From Limnanthes douglasii subsp. nivea (Eukaryota; Streptophyta; Magnoliopsida; Brassicales; Limnanthaceae): 64,000 nucleotides of DNA. The DNA is taken from positions 78,504,885 to 78,568,884 of the forward strand of contig JAUPFV010000005.1 in NCBI GenBank assembly GCA_036936605.1, in the 5' to 3' direction. Below are positions 23,117-34,863 of the stretch, piece after piece (position 1 is the first letter of the stretch; the number at the start of each line of letters is the position of its first letter). The notes under the pieces are model-generated. The model did not search any database and was not told the DNA's origin. It saw only the letters and a program-made list of their open reading frames with translations. The position numbers and the translations under genes were made by a program.

Positions 23117-24418
23117 ATGTCTAATGCTGAGATGTTCCCTCCATTGAATGGCGATAAAGATAATGATACAGCTGCTTTGTGTCATGGTAAAGGTAATACT
23201 TGGGCTGTCGGTAAAAGCTCATTTGCTGATGTTTTGAAGAGCAACCTTGATTGCTCCAAGTTACAACCGATGGAGGTTGCGATTTTCGATGATCATAACG
23301 TTATTCGATTCCCACATCATGTTAAGGCCTCGTTGGTGGCTCAATCTAGACACACTTTGGTTGTTAAGTTCAATCTTGGTATTCCCAAGAGGGCTGTATT
23401 TCAGGATTTTCTTGATGGATTTAAGTTTAAGGGCTGTTTTACATATGCTACTATTGATTCCAGACAGATTCTTGTGGAGTTTTCATTGCTAGAAGATGTT
23501 GACAGGCTATGGGCTAAAACATTTTGGAGTGTTGATGGTAAGGTCATGAGGATTGTCAAGTGGTGTCCGCAAAACAGTCGTTATTTTGAAAGTCCTGTTG
23601 TGTTGCTTTGGGTCAGGTTTGAGAATCTTTTAGAGTTTATGTATAACAAGGATCTGATTCATGAAATTGCTGAATCGTTAGGCACAGTTCATCAGGTTGT
23701 TGTTACTGATAAAATTAGGGCTAAGTCTAATGCTTGTTATGCTTTAGTTGAAATCGATGTCTCTAAGTTTTTAAAAAGAAGAGTTTGGGTGCAATTTGGT
23801 GCTCAAGATGGTTACTGGGTTGGTCTGAGCTACAAGAATGCTCCTCTTTATTGTAAAACATGTCATCACTTAGGTCATGATGCTGGGATGTGCAAGAAAG
23901 GCTTAAGTAAAGGCAATGATATTACTAACAATAGAAGTGATAACAAGGGTGATAACAAGGTTGATACTGCTAGTAAGCCTATCACTCAGGATACATGTAA
24001 AAACTCTACAACTGATACTTTTCTAAAAGTATATACTAGAAGATTGAAATCTATGATTGGCCCTAAAGATGTGTCTGTTGAAGTACCTAGTAGCTCTGCT
24101 GTTCCTGTAGTGGCTCCCGCTGTTGATACTGCTAATGACTCTGGTAACGCCTCTTTGAAGCATGACTTGGATTTGATTGGTGCTCTTCAGGGTCTTGAAT
24201 ATGTCCAGACTACTGAGGTGTCTTCTTCTCCTAAGCAAAGTAAAATAGGGAGTTGTAACCCATCCCCTGAGGTGGCTTCTCCTGTGTCTTCTGATGATGG
24301 ATTCACTTCCATTATTCGCAATAGGTTAAATGCTGCTAACAAAAGTAACAAGAAAAGATTAAACATTAAATCTCTTCACAAGAGAGACAAAAATAATGCT
24401 TACTCTCTATCTGAATGA
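23117..24418 (+). CDS. LINE ORF1 protein (DUF4283 and CCHC zinc knuckle)
   Basis: An intact 433-codon frame. ORF1 proteins of plant L1 elements are nucleic-acid-binding, gag-like chaperones that coat the element RNA. A DUF4283-type region spans about residues 50-200 (SLVAQSRHTLVVKFNLGIPK, then KVMRIVKWCPQNSRYFESPV). A zinc knuckle, C-x2-C-x4-H-x4-C in CKTCHHLGHDAGMC, lies at about residues 246-259. The rest is a low-complexity Ser/Asn/Lys-rich tail ending IKSLHKRDKNNAYSLSE. The stop overlaps the ORF2 start as ATGA. The start ATG is preceded by an in-frame stop region and matches the position in copy 2 (NDFPPL against AEMFPPL). Confidence 0.9.
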   Translation: MSNAEMFPPLNGDKDNDTAALCHGKGNTWAVGKSSFADVLKSNLDCSKLQPMEVAIFDDHNVIRFPHHVKASLVAQSRHTLVVKFNLGIPKRAVFQDFLDGFKFKGCFTYATIDSRQILVEFSLLEDVDRLWAKTFWSVDGKVMRIVKWCPQNSRYFESPVVLLWVRFENLLEFMYNKDLIHEIAESLGTVHQVVVTDKIRAKSNACYALVEIDVSKFLKRRVWVQFGAQDGYWVGLSYKNAPLYCKTCHHLGHDAGMCKKGLSKGNDITNNRSDNKGDNKVDTASKPITQDTCKNSTTDTFLKVYTRRLKSMIGPKDVSVEVPSSSAVPVVAPAVDTANDSGNASLKHDLDLIGALQGLEYVQTTEVSSSPKQSKIGSCNPSPEVASPVSSDDGFTSIIRNRLNAANKSNKKRLNIKSLHKRDKNNAYSLSE

Positions 24419-27400
24419 TTAAATTGTTAAACTGGAACGCTCGTGGTCTTAATAATAAATCTACATTGTCTAGACTTAAGTATATTATTGATCATCATAA
24501 AGTGAAAGTTATCGCTATTCAGGAGCCTATGGCCAGAATAGATAAAATTGTTAAAATTGCGCAGAAAATTGGTTTTTCTAGTTGGAGTTCTAATTGCTCT
24601 AATAAAATTTGGATTTTTTGGTCTAGTGAGATTAATGTGCAGGTTATTTGTGATCATGACCAGTTTCTCCATCTGGAGATCAATACTTCATATTTTTCTG
24701 GTTATTTAACTTCTATATATGCTAAGAACACTTGTAGGCAGCGTAAGGAGTTGTTGAATGATTTACTGAACTTAACTCAGGTGGACAAAGCATGGTTACT
24801 GGCTGGTGACTTTAATGCTGTCTCCTTTGCTGATGAGCAGCTGAATTGCTCATCTTTTGATATTGCTAGTGCTGATGACTTTAATGAGTTCATCAGATCT
24901 AGCAATCTGGTTGATCCTGGTTACATTGGCTCTGCTTATACCTGGAGCAACAAAAGGGTTTGGAAGAGATTAGACAGATTACTGGTGAATGGTATAGCTA
25001 ACAGTTTTCAAATCCAGTCCTACTGCTAATAATAAGAAGAAAAGTTTCTTTAAATTTATTAATTCCTGGACTAATCATCCAGATTTCATTCATGATGTTT
25101 CTCTTAATTGGAATGCTAGCTGTCCTGGCGAAAATAATATGGTGTTCTGGTATAAACTTAGGAGATTGAAAAACTATCTTAAAAGTTGGAATGTTAACAA
25201 ATTTGGTAATATTTTCAGTCAAGTGGAGCATGCTATGGAAAAGGTGGCTAAGATGGAGATCAATCACCAGTCTGTCAACAATAGGGAGTCTTATGCTATG
25301 CTTAATGATGCTAATAATTTACTTATGCAGGCCATTAACAATGAGGAGATCTATTGGAGGCAGAAATGTTACAACTCCTGGTTAAGTAAGGGGGATGGTA
25401 ACACTAGGTTGTATGACTCCTATGTTAATCAGAAAAAGAAAAAAAATTCTATATTAGGGATCAAGGATAATGGCATTTGGTTGACTAATAGCTCTGATAT
25501 TTCTGCATCTGCTGTGAACTATTTTAAGACTATTCTCTCTGGTGATAGTTATTACTGTGAGGATGAGGCCATTAATGATTCTGTTCTTAATTGCTTTCCT
25601 AATATTGTTACTTCTACTGACAATGATAGTATTTTGAAGGAAGTATCTAAAGAGGAAATGCGGGCTATTGTTATGGCTATGAAGCAGGATAGTGCTCCAG
25701 GCACTGATGGCTTCAATTGTCATTTCATTAAGTCTTGTTGGGGTATTATTAGTCAGGATCTCTGCCTGGCTATTAATTCTTATCTTAATGGGATGGATAT
25801 TCCTAAAGGGTTTTTTGCTACAGGCATTTGCCTGATTCCTAAATCATCTAACCCTATCTTGTGGAGTAATTTTAGGCCCATTAGTCTTTGTACGATCTTT
25901 AACAGATTGATCTCTTCTCTTATCAATACTAGACTTGCCCTTATTCTGCCTAAGATTGTATCTACTTGTCAAGGTGCTTTTGTTAGACATAGGTTAATTC
26001 ATGATAATATTCTAACTATTAAAGAAATGTTACATAATATCAACAGGAGACCTTCTAAAGGAAATATTATTATGCAATTGGACATGACAAAGGCTTTTGA
26101 CAGATTGTCTCATGCCTTTGTCATTAAGGTTATGGACAAGTTTGGTTTTTCTAGTAGGCTTTTGAGTCTTATTCAGACTCTGATCTCTAATGTCATGATA
26201 TCTATCCTGATTAATGGCAGTAGTATTGGTTATTTTCCTCAGAAGAATGGCTTAAGGCAAGGGGATCCTTTATCCCCAAGCCTTTTCATTCTTGCTGAGG
26301 AGGCTCTCCTTAGGAGTCTTTCTGCTGCCTACATTTCTAAGCCTACTATGAAATATTATCTTAAATCTAATTATATGTTACCTTGTATTGCTTTTGCTGA
26401 TGACATTGTCATCTTCTCTAACAGCACTGCTTCTACTTTGGCTAGCCTGTGTAACATTCTGGACAATTATCAATCTGCATCAGGGCAGTTGATTAATAAG
26501 GAGAAAACGAAAATAGTTACCTCAACAAAGATGACTCTGGCTGCTAACTCAAGACTGATGGCTTCTACTGGCTTCAAGCTGGGCCATGCTCCATTTCAAT
26601 ACTTGGGAATCAACATCTCTGCAAGCAATAAGGGAAGAAATTTTAACAGTTTAATTTCTGCCATTTACAATAAAATTCAAACTTGGGATCTTAAATCTTT
26701 GTCTTTTGGGGGGAGACTGTCCCTCATTAAGAGTGTTCTTCACCCAATTGTATACTATTGGATGCAGAACACCTTAATTCCCAAATCTATTTTGAACAAA
26801 ATTGAATTGTGCTTCAATAAATTCCTGTGGAGGTCAAATTTTAATGACAAAGTCATTCATTGGGCTTCATGGGGCTCATTATGTAAGCCCTATGATGAAG
26901 GTGGTTTGAACATCAAGTCACTATCTGATATTCAAACCACTTTCTCTTTTAAATTGTGGTTTTTGTCTAGACAAGGTCATTCCCTATGGTCTGATTTGAT
27001 GCATTATACCTATTGTACTAATAGTCATCCCTCTATTGCTAGTTGTAGGCCTTCTGACTCTATTATTTGGAAGCGTTTGACTGCTGTTAGAGCCCAGGCT
27101 GATGGTTATATTCATTGGCATGTGGGTAAGGGTGATGTTGACTTCTGGAGAGATGCCTGGCATGGCATGTCTCCTATAGTCTCTGATTCTGATCATAGAT
27201 TCTGGATTCTTCCTGCTAAAGTTAAAACTTTTTGGAAGGACACTAATTGGGATTTCACTCATCTCAATTTCCTTTCCCAAGATCGTATTTCACACATTAA
27301 ATGTGTGACTCTTGATCAGAGAAGGGATGATAGGATTGAGTGGTCTGTTTCTAAAGATAAAACATTTAAAACCAATTTAACTTGGGACATTATCAGACTT

Positions 27401-28438
27401 AAACATACTAAGCAAACCATTTTCAAAAAGATTTGGAGTCACTTTGTTCCAAGCAAATTTTCTTTTCTTTGTTGGAAACTACTAAAAAAATTTATCCCAA
27501 TCGACAGTGTTCTCCTAAAAAGACATTTTACTTTAGTTTCCAAATGCCAATTTTGCCACAATTGTGAAGAGAAGAATCATCTCTTCATCAACTGTGGGTA
27601 TGCCTGGTCTCTTTGGAACTATTATGGTGTTCTTTTTAATGTTCCTATTGGTCGTTTCATGACTATTAGTCACATGCTGTACTCCTGGTTCTGGGCTTCT
27701 AAAGGCAAGTTTCATATTACTCATCTAGTCCCACAGATTATCTGTTGGACTATTTGGCGTAACAGAAACGCTTCTAAGTTCTCTGGGGACTCTGAGGGTT
27801 TTGAGAGTTCTATTATTAGCATTAATAAAATAATAAAGGGTATTGATGCTAATGTTGGCTTAAAATCGATTCATTGGTCACACAGGGCTGGTTTGACTCT
27901 AGGATGTAATGTTATTTACAGGCGTAAACATAAAGTGCAGTACCTGAAATGGGAGTTCCCTCCATCTGGCAGACTCAAAGTTAACGTCGACGGCGCTTGT
28001 AGCTACACCGGTGAAGCTAGTGGAGGCTTCCTAGTGAGAGATAACCTTGGGAACCTCTTGTTTGGTCAGGGTTTCTGTTTTGGCAAAGTCGGACCCTTTG
28101 AAGCAGAATGCTTAGCTATGGTGGAAGCCATTTCTTACTGTCGCCGTAATGGGCTGGTGAAAGTCGATGTCGAGTCCGATTGCCAGTCGTTAATCGATTC
28201 TATTGCTTTTGGTGTGGAGACGTCTTTCTCGATGTTGTCGGTGTGTCGAAACTTGATTCACTGCTCTATGTCTCTCCGGTATGTATCTCGTACTCAGAAT
28301 TCGGCCGCCGACTGGATTTCGAAGTGGGCCTTGAAAGCAAACGGTGGTAAATCGTTCAAGGTGGTGGATGCGCCGGCAGAGCTGCTGGCTATCGTGACTC
28401 TGGAGAGTCTTGGTGTCGGTTATATCGATCCTGGTTGA
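24415..28438 (+). pseudogene. LINE ORF2: endonuclease, reverse transcriptase, zf-RVT, RNase H; one frameshifting deletion
   Basis: Frame A (24415-25029) holds the APE-type endonuclease: LLNWNARGLNN, AIQEPMARI, AGDFNAVS (catalytic GDFN at about 24805-24816) and YTWSNKRVWKRLDRLL. Near 25005-25012, compared with copy 2, about 60 nt are missing. The gap removes the block with the C-terminal SDH motif and shifts the frame. From there one frame is open without a stop to 28438. RT: SAPGTDGFNCHFIKSCW, LRQGDPLSPSLFILAEEALL and FADDIVIF (about 26390-26420). zf-RVT: CQFCHNCEEKNHLFINC (about 27547). The C-terminal RNase H has NVDGAC, FEAECLAM, VESDCQSL and NSAADWISKWA. The end reads GVGYIDPG. Everything except the endonuclease looks intact. 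Confidence 0.88.
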
Positions 28439-28700
28439 TGGATCGATTAATCGAGGCTTGCTTGGATGCTATAGATGGATGATTGAGTGTTGATTGATTC
28501 TAGGGTTTCGTTTGGGGCTGTTTTCGATTTGGTCTGAGAGAGAAGTTAGGGAGTAATGCTAGGGTTTTGTGATTGGAGACGATTAGTTTGATTGTTGGGT
28601 TTCCGTTTTATGTGTTTGGGCCTTGCTTGTGGGTTGGATCCCTTGTTGTATCCGACTTTTATTTGGTCAAATATATGAGTCTTTTCGCAAAAAATAATAA

Positions 28701-29159
28701 TAATTCAATAAATAAAAGAACAAGAGGAAAACGTAAAAAAAGATGAAAAAAATAAATCAATAATATTAAAAAATAAACTTTCAAATCTGGGGACTCTAAA
28801 TGTTTAACATATGAAGTAAAAAAATTCATTTTTTTTTTATTAATTAACATGTGATTTATGGAAGAATTTTAAACATTTGTTTAGAAACATCTCTTTGAGA
28901 AATAGTTCAACATACCATTGTACATGATTTAAGAGAGTCAAAGAACTATGATTCATTCTGATGCCTATTTTCTTTTTAAATTTTGAAAACTTTACCGTTC
29001 AAATATCTACGATTTCATAATTTTTAATCTGCTGAAATTCATTTTAGAATTCAATTACACATCTCAAAGTTTGGTTCTTAAATCCAGAATACGGGGCAAC
29101 ACTGACACTAAAGAATATGACCGCGAAAAATTGATATGTTAAATTCAATTAGGTTGGGT
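28701..29159. other. Intergenic DNA between LINE tail and hydrolase 3' end
   Basis: No separate gene. The right part (about 28980-29159) may hold the hydrolase 3' UTR on the minus strand. Confidence 0.4.
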
Positions 29160-32100
29160 CTAAATTTTGTTGAATCCATTTAGCCATGAAAGCAGGATGT
29201 TTGCACCTTTATCCCAAGAACAATCCAGCATCATGTCATGAGCCACCCCTTCGACACAGACAGGTGACACCCCATAAAACCGACTCGTCTCATTGAGTCC
29301 TTCATTGTCCTGCAGAAAGCAATGTCTTAAACTTTTATATGCAAAAAGTAAGGTACCAAAGAGATAGTGTATATTAAAGTTTGACGGTTCTTTTCACCAC
29401 AATGAAGTCATCCTTTGCACCCAACACGAGAAGTTTGATGGAAGATTCTGGAATCTTCGCGACGGGAAGTGAGGCGTTGAGCTTCCTTAGATCAAACAGT
29501 GGCAGTCGCGAACTTTCTATCATTAGCTCCTGATACCTGAAACCAAAGATAAACACTCAAAGCTGCCGCTTCTGTAACCAAGGACAAGTAAAGGAGGGGG
29601 GTATGATTTTGGCCGATATATTTTTATTAGGGAATCTCGAGCATTAGTTCATAGGAACCAAAAATGAACTAATGATATATGCAAGGAAACATATCTTAAC
29701 AGGAATCCATATGTTCGATTTCCGTATGCATGAAAACGGATGGCGTGTTGTAACCTGATTCAAAGTCCTTTTAGAGCAAAACTTAAGCTAATGGTTTATC
29801 TTTATATCTTTCTTTTCACTTTTTATTTTCGAACTCTCTTTTTCAACTCTATTATTTTGTTCCAACTTCTTGAAAACCGAGTTCTTAGCGTTTGCAGTTT
29901 ATATTTTTGGTTTTCTTCTCGTGGTAACCAAAAAAGCCAACTTCATACTCTTACTTTAAGATAGATTTTTGGGTTAGAAGATATGCACCAGACAAGCCCT
30001 TAATGCAAAATTCGAAGCCAACACCATAAAGTTTTTTGTATTCCAAAACATACTTTCCGGTCCTTTGTCAGAAGTTCCCATAATAATGTAAGACTAATTG
30101 ATGGATTAACTATTAACGAAGGAAAAAAGTGACACAAGTTAAAAAGTTATAGTAAAATTATAACTAACAAGGGAACATGGCTACAAGACCAACCCTCATC
30201 AGCAGTAAATTTATCATAGCAAGTAAATAGAAAGGGCCACGTGCCACCATGCATACCGTTTTACAAGATGATCCTCCATTGTTGACGAGAAAAATGTCTC
30301 CCGGCAAAGTGAAAGAGAAGTTTGGAAACCCTTAGCAGCCAAACTACGGGTTACCTGCTCAATAAAAGACTGATTTATCATGTTTGAAGTATTACCACGT
30401 TTGTTTGTATCGATTATTGTTAAACTATACATTTTGTCAATTATTCATACAAGTATATTGTTTTTAACTTCATCCATCTAACTTATCATTATCTTTTCAT
30501 AAAAAACGATTTTTTTGCTGCTCAATGATTGTTGTTAGCTTGAGCCTGGACCAACATACAATAACCCATCAGCTCAGAAAAAAGCTTCCACATTCATGAT
30601 TTAATATCGACATTTATGACACACAAGCAGCCTCAGTCCTTCATACTCACGTTTCCAAATAAGGATGATGATAAAAGTTCCGCATACAATGTTTTATAGT
30701 AACTAGTAATTTAGTAACAATTACCTTAAAAGCAGCTATAGGTTTTGTAAAAAGATACCGCCAAACCAATCCACTGCATAAAAGATAAAAGAATAAATTC
30801 GGACAAATTTGTATATAATCAGACAATATCATTGCTTGAGAACTCACCTATTACCTGAAGGCGGTACAGAGCAGACAAGTGCTGCTCCAGCAAGCTTTGG
30901 ATATACATTACTACCTAGAACAAAAGAATAGCAGTACCATGGATCAATACATGTTTCGTAAGCCATCAACTTAGAGGTTGTTAGGTGCATGGCTTATAAG
31001 CTTCTAAACTAATTTAAAATACAATAAGTCAGCTTTTGAATATAGCAGCTTGATTGTTTTGCGCAAATTACAATTATAAAAACTTGTCAGGATTCTTTTT
31101 CAAGCTTATTGATGGCCAACTACTTGAAAAGCTAGTTTCTAATACTTTTGGTCTTCATCGAAGGATTTTTAGGATTACAGACCGTGTACTACAATATTTC
31201 TAGCACCAATGTGGAAATTTTTAACTTTTCTTTTCTCATTCGAGATTTATTTACCTGAAGATCGGTTGTTGCTTAAATCTGAGATGTAGAACTGGATAAT
31301 GAGCCCTCCAAATGAATGTCCAACGAGTACTGGAGGTGAGCTAAATTTTCTCTTGATAAAGTCAGCGATGTCACCTGCATGTGTCTACTGCAAAATATTC
31401 GGTGAACAGAAATTGATAAGTATACCGACATTTGAATTATATCTTTTTGGAAACAAAAAGCAAACTCCAATGAACTACCTGGAGAGATCCGGCAACTGGA
31501 CCAGGTGGTTCGTCACTCTCACCCTGCGAATAGTGAAATCATAGTTTCTCGAATTAGCAAAAGATTGTAAGCTACCATTAGATATATTATGAAATACAAG
31601 AAGCTGAAAAAACTTCGATAATGTTTTGTGATACTTATCAACTAAAGACTTTTAAGTCTACTTACTGATTCATGGTAACACACAATTAACAAAAGCCAAA
31701 ATCAAAAGAAGAGTAACTTATTCATGGTAACTTTTCTTTCTATAGGGTTTTAGCTTAAACATAGTATCCTATACAAATATACAACAATACACAATCAACC
31801 GAAACGTAGTATCTTATTCTCAAGTGTAGGGAATTCGATTTATGATTTAAGGATAACCTCCGAAGTCTTGTATGAAAACAATTTCAGATTGAATTATTTT
31901 GGTGGTTGTCCAAAATTCAACCGGATGGAATAGGAGAAATTTTTCTGAATTGAACAAGAGAATGAAATGTTGGGTGATATCACTCAAATCAGAACCATGG
32001 TTTTCTATTCCGACCAAACTTACAAACTCTAACCGTTGAAAATTCAAATTCAAATGAATATTCAACACCACCATTCAAAACAGCAACACCAGCTCAACCA

Positions 32101-32687
32101 CAACCAGAGGCTCGGCCCCTTAGACCCTCAAGGGGTATAACCCTCAAGGGGCGCAGCTCACTGGTCACAATATATTCTAACAATGTCAATCTAATTACAC
32201 TACAATATCTAATATCAAGCACTCCATTTACAAAAGCACATTTCTTCATTTGCTCCAAAGTAAATTCCTATAAACTGATGTCTAAAGATATTTTTTTGGC
32301 AACATTGACAAAAGCAGCAGTAATAGTCAAATTTGAATGTATACACACCTGACCTAACAAGCTAAGAGCATAACAATCGAATCCAGAAGCAGAAAAGAAA
32401 GGCAACCAGTTCTCAGCCCAGCACCAAGCGGCATGGTAACTTCCATGAACAAAAACCAGAGCTGGGTGTTCAATTTTGCCCGCAAAGTCACCTCTTTTTT
32501 GCTCAATTACCTCCATTTTCAAACCAGAGGGAAGCTGGTGAAAGAGACGAGACTGCCCTTGTTTCAGATCATATGAAGAAGCTCGGATTTTCTTAAGTTT
32601 TGGGGTAATATTTCTTATGATCATTTTAGGGGATGATAAGCTCGGTTGAAGAAGGGAGATCGAGTTCAGTGAGAGAAGGGAAGCCAT
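29160..32687 (-). CDS. Alpha/beta-hydrolase fold protein, probably plastid-targeted (eight coding exons)
   Basis: Exons: 32687-32349, 31523-31479, 31384-31255, 30914-30848, 30773-30725, 30354-30257, 29536-29398 and 29309-29160; every intron is GT-AG and all phases match. The product is 338 residues with a TAG stop. The first ~45 residues (MASLLSLNSISLLQPSL…) are rich in Ser/Leu and basic residues with almost no acidic ones, like a chloroplast transit peptide. The core follows: FVHGSYHAAWCW (oxyanion HGS at 81-83), VLVGHSFGGLI (nucleophile Ser152), LVLGAKDDFIV (acid Asp285 or 286) and EGVAHDMMLD (His313). Together these form a complete triad. The substrate cannot be told. The family includes esterases, lipases and thioesterases; uncharacterised plant homologues share the AWCWAENWLPFF and GESDEPPGPVAG blocks. 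Intron 1 is 825 bp. Confidence 0.93.
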
Positions 32688-32986
32688 GGCTGTGTAGCTG
32701 TTGAGCGTTGAGTCTTGCTGTTATCTTATTCATTTAATTTTTGTACTAATTTGCAGCTGTTTTGTAGTTGTAGGACTAAACTGGAAAGAAACTGACATAG
32801 CAGAGGCTACCTTCAATATTAAAGTTTGATTTAAAATTGGATCCACTTCTAACCTAAAACCTATATTTATACTTATTCTCTAATGTTTAAGTTTCTGATT
32901 TCTATTTTTTTTTACCGAATGATTAAAAAATTTACTACTTCTTTTATTAAAAGTTCTCTATCAATATAAATACACCATTTACCAGT
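32688..32986 (-). promoter_or_regulatory. Presumed hydrolase 5' UTR and promoter region
   Basis: This is the ~300 bp upstream of the hydrolase ATG. I cannot place a TATA box or transcription start firmly. The region leads directly into the 55-bp tandem array. Confidence 0.3.
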
Positions 32987-33258
32987 GAGTGCCTAAATGC
33001 TAATTATCTAAGCTTACCAAAATAAGATATTATTCATTTATAAGTGTCTAAATGCTAATTATTTGTGCTTACGTAAAATAAGATATTATTCATGTACGAG
33101 TGTGTAAATGCTAATTACTTATGCTTACGAAAATATGATATTATTCATATATGAGTGTGTAAATGCTAATTATTTTGGTTTATCAAAATAAGATATTATT
33201 CATCTATGAGTGTGTAAGTGCTAATTATTTGGGTTTACCAAAATAAGATATTATTCAC
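32987..33258. repeat. Tandem array, five copies of a 55-bp unit
   Basis: Units start at 32987, 33042, 33098, 33153 and 33208 (spacing 55, 56, 55, 55). Each contains 'gtgtctaaatgctaattat' (or gtgtgtaaatg…), then a variable 'ttgtgctta(c/t)', then 'aaaataagatattattcat'. The copies differ by a few substitutions each. The array ends 300 bp upstream of the hydrolase start codon. Confidence 0.92.
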
Positions 33259-33500
33259 CTTTTCTTTCAGAAGATTAAAATCACCCTAACCAAATTACAC
33301 TAATTACACATGAAACTCTAATATTTGAATCACCTCCTCTTTCAAAAGTGGTGTAAGAGCCCGAAACTCCAAAATTTAACTTTTAACTCACATATTTTAT
33401 TGGAGGTGATACCGCTATGAAATACAAAAACTGAAATTCTAACATTTGTATCTCGATAACATAGTTTCAAGGTTTTAAAAAGATATAAAAACTTTGTAAG
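33259..33500. other. Intergenic DNA before gypsy relic
   Basis: No gene found. No counterpart of the candidate 3' LTR at 37675 was seen here, so the 5' LTR of the following element seems lost. Confidence 0.4.
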
Positions 33501-34863
33501 GGATTGGTACTGGTGATTTGTTTTTATTTTTCTAAAAATGATGTCTGATCCAAATGCTACAGAAAACAATAAATTCAATAAGAACAAGCTTTTTATTGAG
33601 ACTATGACAAAGTTAATAAACACAAAGTTAAATTCTTTACGCCAAGAGTTTCAATCATCCACTGATCAAAAGTAGAACCGTTCACACCAAAACAATCAAA
33701 AAAGAAACTATGAAGAATATGAACTATTCAGAAATGAAGCAGCTAATTAATATTGTGAACACATGAACAATTTATCTCAAACAACGAGAGAAGACACCAT
33801 AAACGTGCAAGAGTGGAAATTAATGTATGCAAGACAATGTTAGAGGTCTCAATAATAAGATTCCACAATTCCATGGGAAAAAAGATCCAAATGCATATTT
33901 AGAATAAACAAATAAGGTTGAACTTGTTTTCAATGTTCAACACTACACAAAGATGAACCGAGTAAGATTTGTTGCTATAAAGTTTTATAATTATGCTTTT
34001 AGTTGGTGGATCAACTAGTTACTTGAAGAAGGCATCATAAAAAACTATATATAGAGTCATGGACCGAAATGAAAGTCATTTTGCGGAAGAGATTTGTCTT
34101 TAGTCATAACCATCATGACCTGCATTTGAAGCCGAGGAGATTAACACAAGAAGGCAGGTGCACCAACGTGGCAAGTGAATCAACTATAAAAAAACTTAAT
34201 TTAAAAATAAAGAAGCATCAATCATCTTACAAGCTTTAGTAGCTTAACAACATTGGAGAAATGAAAGTTTGCCATAAAGTATAAGCTTCATTAGCCATCC
34301 GTAAGTGCGATGATGAAGTCTTGTGTGTTATTCTCTCAATGGAAGCTAGTCACATACTGTTAGGAATGCTATAGAAATTTGATCGAAAGGTTATGCATGA
34401 TGGATTCATCAATCGTCATACATTTGAGTTCCAATGAAGGAAACCCACTCTAGTTCCTATGACTCCACAAGAAGTTTATCAAGATCAAAGACAGATGTAG
34501 AACAAGGAAAGTCAGGTAATTAAACATTCGAATTTCTATACAAAAGTTGGTAAGGTGAAGAAGTCATTATTCTATAAGCAACCTATGCTACTTTTGTGTT
34601 TAAAGAAACTTTTATGAGTTTAACTAACCCGACACTGATGTTGCCGTGTGAGATGACTTTTCTTTTGCAGGAATTTAAAGACGTATTCTTTGATGACAAT
34701 CCCAATAGGCTTCCACCAATCAAAGACATCGAACACCAAATAAATTTTGTGCATGGGAGCCTCACTTCCTAACAGACCTGCTTATAGAACTAATCTAATG
34801 AAAATAAAAGAATTGAAGGGGCAAATCAGTGCAGTGATGGAAAAATGACGTATCCATGAAAGC

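Larger units (their letters stand above)
22905..28700 (+). mobile_element. LINE (L1-type non-LTR retrotransposon), copy 1, nearly intact
   Basis: Order: 5' UTR, ORF1 (23117-24418), ORF2 (24415-28438, one lesion), 3' UTR and an A-rich tail near 28689-28715. It is collinear with the LINE at 49153-55431, including UTR fragments ('ggcctccctc.tgga'). The 5' end is set by where similarity to copy 2 starts; copy 1 seems slightly shorter at the 5' side. A possible short duplication 'aagaacaa' occurs on both sides (about 22898 and 28719) but is too short to be convincing. Plant L1 elements copy themselves by target-primed reverse transcription. Confidence 0.85.

Noticed and set aside
25139..28438. A separate gene starting at ATG 25139
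   Set aside because: The frame is open from about 25012 and continues the LINE ORF2 after a deletion; the ATG is internal.
22898..28726. Target-site duplication 'aagaacaa' for LINE copy 1
   Set aside because: Only 8 bp, A-rich, and next to an A-rich tail; not convincing beside the 16-bp duplication of copy 2.
30214..30432. 72-codon minus frame as a separate small gene
   Set aside because: Its middle is exon 6 of the hydrolase (VTRSLAAKGFQ…); the rest is intron read-through.
32987..33258. Regular repeats that could suggest a CRISPR array
   Set aside because: The 55-bp units are contiguous and all variation is substitution within units; there are no conserved short repeats with unique spacers, and the context is a plant nuclear genome. 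The same holds for the 89-bp and 41-bp arrays.
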